From NCBI GenBank assembly GCA_030704615.1, contig CM060732.1:9052001-9116000 (forward strand): a DNA stretch of 64,000 bases. The letters are read 5' to 3'. The notes beneath the pieces are model-generated. The model saw nothing but the letters and a program-made list of their open reading frames with translations, was not told the origin of the DNA and searched no databases. The DNA comes from Takakia lepidozioides. Lineage: Eukaryota > Streptophyta > Takakiopsida > Takakiales > Takakiaceae. The position numbers and the translations under genes are program-made. Shown here piece after piece: positions 58,441-64,000 of this stretch (the stretch's first letter is position 1; each line of letters opens with the position of its first letter).

Positions 58441-59065
58441 CTCACAATGTCATGTGTGTGAGAAAGACGCTGTTTGCCATAGCCTTGTAGCCATAGACCC
58501 TGTGAGAGGGAGAATGTACTCATAAGACTTTGTTTGCTGTAACCTTGTGGCCATAGACCCCGTGCCCAGGTTGGACTGCAGAGAGAGAAGGTACTCATGA
58601 GACGTTCGCCGTACCCTTGTGGCCATCGACCCCGCTCCCAGTTTGATCAGAACACAAAGGGACAGAAACTACCTTTGTCAGGGGCTGACACCGGTAGTAT
58701 GACTTAACTTGAAATAGACAATTGATCCGAGTTTTGCAGATATCCTCTAGAAATCCCTTCACAAGCATCAATCTGCTGTGTGTGATTTGCCCAATATCTA
58801 GACCCCAAAAGGGCCCAGGCTTTTGGCCCAGCCACAAGACTTTCGAAGTTGGTAAACAGAGGTACAGGAACAATTCCCGTGATGGATTTGAAGAGGGTGT
58901 CTCTCGTGAGAGTACCCAGGACAATGAATCAGAAAGTGGACATAGTCTTCAGGTTGCCAACACAACGGGCATTGCAATCCCCCTTTCTCCTCTGCTGTTC
59001 AAAGGTAAGGCTTCCCCAGAGTTTAAGTTTCAGTCTACTGCTGAGAGTGGGTGCACCCTTGAGAG
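58441..59065 (-). mobile_element. Nested truncated LINE 3' ends
   Basis: Three successive copies of the same LINE 3' terminus start near 58455, 58515 and 58580. Each has GTACTCAT(A/G)AGAC, GCC(A/G)TA.CCTTGTGGCCAT and GACCCCG, and each is introduced by GAGAG tracts. The third continues to about 59055 with the minus-strand zinc-knuckle region and stops at CACCCTTGAG, directly before the next GAGAGAGA and the 3' end of the long LINE. All are 5'-truncated. Confidence 0.75.
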
Positions 59066-59599
59066 AGAGATTGTACTCATAGGACGTTGTTTGCCGTAGC
59101 CTTGTGGCCATTGACCCCGCGCCCAGTTTGAGCGGGAACAAAAGGGACAGAACCTACCTCTGTCAGGGGCTGACGTTGGTAGTGTGACTTACCATCATAT
59201 ATAGAATTAATCCGGTTTTCCAGATATCCTAGAAATCCCTTCACACAAGCATCAATCTGCTGTGTGTGATTTGCCCAAAAACTAGGCATCAGGAGGGCCT
59301 GGGCTTTTGGCTCAGCCTCGAGGCTTTCAAAGTGTTAAAACAGGGGTACAGGCACAATTCCCTTGATAGATTGAAAGAGAGCGTCTCTTAGGTGAGAGAA
59401 ACCCGGACAGTGTATCAGAAAGTGAATACTGTCTTCAGATTGCCCACACAGCGGGCAATTGGCACTCTCCCTTTCCTCTCTGCTTCTGTTTGCAGGTAGG
59501 CTTCCTGCCCTGAGTTTAAATTTCAGTCTAGTGCCGAGTAGATCCTTGAGGTCATAGATGTCCTCCCCATGTCACTGACTGGAAACAAGTTCAGGGAAG

Positions 59600-61551
59600 T
59601 TTTCTGCCTAACTTCATTTTCATCAGACAATCTCATGGCAACAGACATGGCTGAGGACACTACAGCCTCTAAGTCAGATTTATCCAGCAGGGTCAAGACT
59701 TGCGGATCCAGGTCCTTGAGAATCTCTTCTACTCTTCTGCCAGGACTTAGCCTGTTTGACAGGGCGGTCCTGTTTCCAAGATATAGAGTCGATTAACTTA
59801 GGATATCTGGTGTTGGGCATATGTTGCAGCTGACCCCACCATCTGACCTTGAATTCATCTCGTCGGGAGCTTAAGGACGGAATGCCAAACTCACCCCAAA
59901 CAGCCACATTGGCTGTTTTGGAGCAGGCTGACATACACTCCTTAAGCACCCCCACTTGAATGGATTCTAGAGACTTAGCCTGGTTAGAGTTATCAACCCA
60001 TATAGCAGATCCGTACTCCAAGGCAGGTCTAATAACGCGACAAAGCTATGGTTTTCTTAACCTCAGAGGTGACCCTCTGCAGTGGAAAAAATTTAGTGAG
60101 CCCCAGAGCTTTGCCCTTGCCAGTTTGAACAACTTTCCGGATATGTGCATCCCAATTACAATTGGAGGAAAACTCAACGCCCAGGTAAGTGTAGGAAGGG
60201 AGGACCGGGATCTCTTGGCTACCCCACTGCCACTTAAGATCACTTCCTCCCTCTCCTCTGTCGTTGAATGCTACCACTGCACATTTGCTGACATAAGCCT
60301 CTAGCCCCCAAAGATCAAAGTATCTCTTCGCGCAATCAATCAACTCCTGGAGATTGGTTGGAGTCTCCCCTATGCCCGCGAAGTCATCCGCAAACATAAG
60401 GGCTGGTATGGTGGTATCACCCACCCTTAACCCAAATCCCTCCCTTTCCACATCCTCGAGGAGTTGATTGATGAAAACATTGAAGAGCAGAGGGGAGAGA
60501 GAGAGTACATCCTTGAGCTACACCTTGGTCTATGTCAAAGAAGTGGACTTCTGTCCGTTAACAGTGACACAGCTTTTGGTGTGAGCATACAAGTTGTGGA
60601 CAACTCTCCACATCTTTCCCTTGATCCCACAAGACCAGAGGCGGAACCATAGGCCATCTCTCCACACTGTGTCATAAGCCTTTTTGACATCCAGGAAAAA
60701 GACATAAGTGGGTTTCCCTTCTTTTTTCCTTCCCTGGATAATCTGGCTTAGAGTGAAGATATGATCCACACAGCCCCTGTTTCGCCGAAAGCCAGCTTGG
60801 CCTTCGTGGAAACAACCTCTAGACTCCAGATCAACCTCGAGACGAGTACTTATAACTCTGCAGAATGTCTTGCCAACAGCATTGAGGAGCGTGATGCCAC
60901 GGTAGTTCCCCGGTTCTTCTCTGTCACCCTTCTTGTATAGATTGACAATGACCCCTGTCGCCAGCGAAAGGGGATCATTTCAGTCTTCCAGATAAGGTTA
61001 AAGAGGAGAACTAGGGCCTCTATCATGGGATCGCCACCGTGCTTGATAAGCTCGTTGACAATACCATCAGGTCCACCAGCTTTATATCCATTTAAATGTT
61101 CAATTGCTTCCACAATCTCAGAAGAACTAATGGGAGCATTATAAGCCATTGAAATATACTCCAGTTCATCAGGGCTGTTTTGAATCATAGGAACAGTTTT
61201 TCCAACTGTGTCCCTCCATTCAGCAGAAGACCCCTCACTGTTAGACCTAGAAGTTCTGCCAAGGATACTGTAGTGAGTTTCAAAGGTTTTGACAATGTCA
61301 ACCGATGAAGTCACCACTGCACCTTTAGTAGTCTTCAGTGCATGTACTTGCTGACCGTTTTTCGGTTTGTACAAACGTTGAAGGGCCAACCAGAATTTCT
61401 TGTCATTACCACCATGGTGGTTTGAGTTTATTTCACTGTATAACTTGTCCCAGTATAATTTCTTCTGAGACCTAACAAGCTGATTGATATCTTTACGGAG
61501 CTGGTAGTACCTCGCCCACAATTCTCTGTTGGTTTCCAAATTGCAGCACAC
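59600..61551 (-). pseudogene. LINE reverse transcriptase and C-terminal region
   Basis: Fragments in order on the minus strand are YWDKLYSEINSNHHGGNDKKFW and LNGYKAGGPDGIVNELIKHGG (60.85-61.55 kb), FFLDVKKAYDTVWRDGLW (60.5-60.77 kb), the catalytic FADDFAGIGETP and YLGVEFSSNCNWDAHI (60.03-60.45 kb), and ECMSACSKTANVAVWGEFG and [12 protein letters not shown] (59.7-60.02 kb). The FADD box is the polymerase active site. At least four frameshifts separate the pieces. It copies LINE RNA at the nicked target. Confidence 0.82.
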
Positions 61552-62640
61552 TCTTTATAGAGGGCTCGTCTCTCAGCTATCTTGAGTTTAATCTCATTAG
61601 TCCACCAATTAACTGCTCTACCGCAGACAATTAGTTTCCTCCCAATGATCTTGTCAGCCACGGAGGAAACAAAACTCCCAAGAGTCCACTGCTCTTTCGA
61701 CTTCATTTCTTGCGTTAACAGAGCGTGACTGAAGTTCTTGGAGCGATTGGACAAAATGAGGGAGAGCCTCTTGCAAGGCCTGGACGTACTCAGCCTTGAC
61801 CTCCTCATTGTGGAATTTTTCTATGCGCCACTTCCGAATTGAACGTTTCACAGATCTCTTGGTGGTGGGAAAACACTTTTGATCTCAGTCCAAACCAGGA
61901 AGTGGTCAGAGGTACCAATATCAGTTCTGTCGATCAACACATTGGCACACTGGGGGAACAAAATTTTGTCCATTATGATATAGTCCACAATGGAACGTTC
62001 CCCAGTTTGGGTTTCCTCACGAATCCACTGCACTTGGTCACCTCTTGTCCTGTTATTCAAGGTCAAAAGCTGAAGCTCTTCTAGACAGTTAATTAACCGT
62101 CTGCCATTAGAATTCAGCTCGTCCTCACCAAAAGGTCCAATGATATCGTCCTGATGGATCCCTTTGCCCACCCGGCATTGAAGTCCCCCAATAGTACCAC
62201 CTGACCTTTGGCAAGGAACGAAGCACAGTCCAGCTTTACATCTTCGAAGGCCTTGTCTGCGTCAGCACTAAGGGTCCCCTCTGTGGGCATGTAAACACAA
62301 CCAACAAAGAGGTCCTTTGTACTCATGCCGCCCTTCAAATTCAGTTTTAGCCAGATACTATGCTCGTACCTCAAACCCTTGTTGATAATTTCACATTGTC
62401 AAACAAGAAATCACGGACAAAGAATCCGACCCCTTTTTGACCGCGTTTGGCAGAGGCTGCCTTGAGAGTACACATCTTACCTGCCCATTTATAACCAATG
62501 ACATCTCCAACCAGTTTATCCGACGTTTCCCATGTTTCTTGCCCAGCACAGATATGAATATCATTAGTCCGAAAGAACTTGTCCCACTTCAAGTTGTTTC
62601 CTTTGGTTGGTCAACCCTGAGAAGTTGAAAGTGGCCAGCC
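61552..62640 (-). pseudogene. LINE AP-type endonuclease region
   Basis: Pieces include FFRTNDIHICAGQETWE (62.37-62.59 kb), LFVGCVYMPTEGTL and VVLLGDFNA (62.11-62.37 kb), and SIVDYIIMDKI and IGTSDHFLVWTEIKS (61.85-62.17 kb). GDFN, S-x-D-Y and SDH are the catalytic landmarks of the exonuclease-endonuclease-phosphatase fold. A frameshift directly after GDFNA and another near 62371 inactivate it. Confidence 0.8.
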
Positions 62641-63275
62641 GCAAGCCAGCCCTTTGCGTGTGAATTGTTTGTTTGTCGTCTAGGTAGCTTGTGATTGCTC
62701 CTGGACGGCCAACCGTTCTGCAAAGGGGGGACAGTTACCCCATGTGTAGATTTTGCTCGTCTTGTGTAAACTTTGAGAATTGGTAAACCATTCAGGGTAC
62801 CAAATCTTTCAGTTACACGACGCACAGGCTCCGCACACATAGGGGCAGATTGTCCGTCAGACTGCTTGGGGACAATTACCCCGTGTATAGATTTTGCTCG
62901 TCTTGTGTAGACTTTGAGGATTGGTAAACCATTTAGAGTACCAAATCCTTCAGTTACACGACGTTCAGGCTCTGCACACTTAGGGACAGATTGTCCATCT
63001 GACGGCTTGGGGACAATTACCCCGTGTATAGAATTTGTTCGTCTTGTGTAAACCTTGAGGATTGGCAAACCATTCAGAGTACCAAATCCTTCAGATTCAG
63101 GACGTTCAGGTTCCGTACACTTAGGGGCATCTTGTCCTTCTGGCTGTTTGGATTCAACCTCATCCAGAGCATCAAACCGATTAGAAACTCTCAAGTTGAA
63201 GTTGTTGCCCTTGGTTGTCTTCCTAGAGCGCCCCATTGAATCACCAATGTCTAAGACCGCTCTCCAGCCAGTCAA
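62589..63275 (-). pseudogene. LINE N-terminal region with three 47-residue tandem repeats
   Basis: A 228-codon frame begins MTGWRAVLDIGDSMGRSRK and contains three repeats of the unit FGTLNGLPILKVYTRR followed by IHGV(I/T)VP, SDGQS.P and CAEPERRVTE. Units are spaced exactly 141 bp in DNA (about 62751, 62892, 63033). The start and the end (LRVDQPKETT) are open. The domain is not recognised and may be the region joining ORF1 to the endonuclease. The uninterrupted repeats show recent tandem duplication. Confidence 0.68.
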
Positions 63276-63311
63276 GGGACGAACTTCTTTGAGATTGAAT
63301 TGATGCCGGAC

Positions 63312-63312
63312 T

Positions 63313-63359
<47 letters not shown>
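63312..63359. repeat. (GA)n microsatellite at a LINE-LINE junction
   Basis: A pure GA run of ~48 bp separates the 5' end of the long LINE from the 3' terminus of the next copy (TTGTACTCATAAAGACG). Confidence 0.9.
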
Positions 63360-63364
<5 letters not shown>

Positions 63365-64000
63365 CTCATAAAGACGTTGTTTGCCGTAGCCTTGTGCCAT
63401 TGACCCCGCGCCCAGTTTGAGCGGGAACAAAAGGGACAGAACCTACCTCTGTCAGGGGCTCACGTTGGTAGTAAGACTTACCTCCATATAAAGAATTAAT
63501 CCGGGTTTTCCAGATATCCTCTAGAAATCCCTTCACACAAGCATCAATCTGCTGTGTGTGATTTGCCCAAAAACTAGGCCTCAGGAGGGCCTGGGCTTTT
63601 GGCTCAGCCTCGAGACTTTCAAAATTGTTAAACAGGGGTACAGGCACAATTCCCTTGATAGAATTGAAGAGAGCGTCTCTTTGGTGAGAGAACCCCGGAC
63701 AGTGTATCAGAAAATGAATACTGTCTTCAGATTGCCCACACAACGGGCAATTGCACTCTCCCTTTCCTCTCTGCTTCTGTTTGCTGTTCAAAGGTAGGCT
63801 TCCTGCCCTGAGTTTAAATTTCAGTCTAGTGCCGAGAGTGGGTAGACCCTTGAGGTCATCCAAGATGTCCTCCCCCATGTCACAGACTGGAAACAAGTTC
63901 AGGGAAGTTTTCTGCCTAACTTCATTTTCATCAGACAATCTCATGGCAACAGACATGGCTGAGGACACTACAGCCTCTAAGTCAGATTTATCCAGCAGGG
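63360..64000 (-). mobile_element. Next LINE copy, 3' part, running off the window
   Basis: The minus strand reads [79 protein letters not shown] and ALLRPSFWANHTQQIDACVK with few breaks for 200 codons, so this copy is better preserved than the others. The CPLC...H....C site is the C-terminal zinc knuckle. Confidence 0.8.

Larger units (their letters stand above)
59066..63311 (-). mobile_element. Near full-length LINE (~4.2 kb), inactive
   Basis: The copy runs from its 3' end (GATTGTACTCATAGGACG at 59069) to a 5' end near 63311, where a (GA)n tract belonging to the next LINE begins. It carries an N-terminal frame with tandem repeats, an AP-endonuclease, a reverse transcriptase and a C-terminal zinc knuckle, all on the minus strand with many frame breaks. 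The 3' tail is a GA/TC microsatellite, not poly(A). Confidence 0.8.

Overview
The window looks like nuclear DNA of a streptophyte (green-plant lineage), probably a seed-free land plant or a charophyte alga. This rests on three things: a spliced plant-type mitochondrial NAD+ carrier gene, degenerate land-plant-style PPR genes with an E-type tail, and a dense load of plant transposons (Mutator-like, CACTA, Ty3 retroelements whose integrases end in a PHD finger, and LINEs). The species cannot be named from sequence alone. No rRNA or tRNA gene was recognised.

Layout. 1-1.56 kb (minus): partial, divergent member of a plant beta-class DNA-methyltransferase (MTase) family. 2.27-5.2 kb (minus): PPR pseudogene field. 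5.2-7.4 kb: duplicated unrecognised exons and tandem repeats. 7.7-10.3 kb: CACTA 3' end with about 2 kb of palindromic subterminal repeats. 10.9-11.5 kb: a tandem array of 30-bp palindromes. 11.7-12.5 kb: SWIM-type transposase tail. 12.7-14.7 kb: CACTA TNP2 transposase, joined to an MTase fragment and a retropepsin-like stretch (14.7-16.1 kb). 17.67-24.58 kb: the one ordinary, apparently intact host gene, a nine-exon NDT-type mitochondrial NAD+ carrier of 387 codons with a LINE remnant in intron 3. 25.6-28.7 kb: Ty3 remnant. 28.7-49.9 kb: two copies of an ~11-kb Mutator-like element. 50-57.3 kb: Ty3 elements with PHD fingers. 58.4-64 kb: a head-to-tail chain of LINEs on the minus strand.

The most unusual content is the ~11-kb element. 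Copy B (38957-49943) has imperfect terminal inverted repeats and a perfect 9-bp target-site duplication. It carries two divergently transcribed genes: a DDE/SWIM transposase on the minus strand, and on the plus strand a multi-exon gene with a ParB-like domain (FVWDGNHRLLAW) followed by a beta-class DNA MTase domain. Spread through the element's non-coding parts are many copies of a ~24-bp CA-centred palindrome: a 42-bp-phased array 3' of the transposase, and looser clusters before and inside the MTase gene. A ParB-like protein, a methyltransferase and dedicated palindromes on one mobile element suggest a self-recognising, parS-like or self-methylating transposon system. Copies A and B are both mutated, mostly at different positions, so a functional ancestor is likely.

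The insertions can be ordered: copy A landed in a Ty3 element, a PHD-type Ty3 element cut off the right end of copy A, and copy B then landed in that retroelement.
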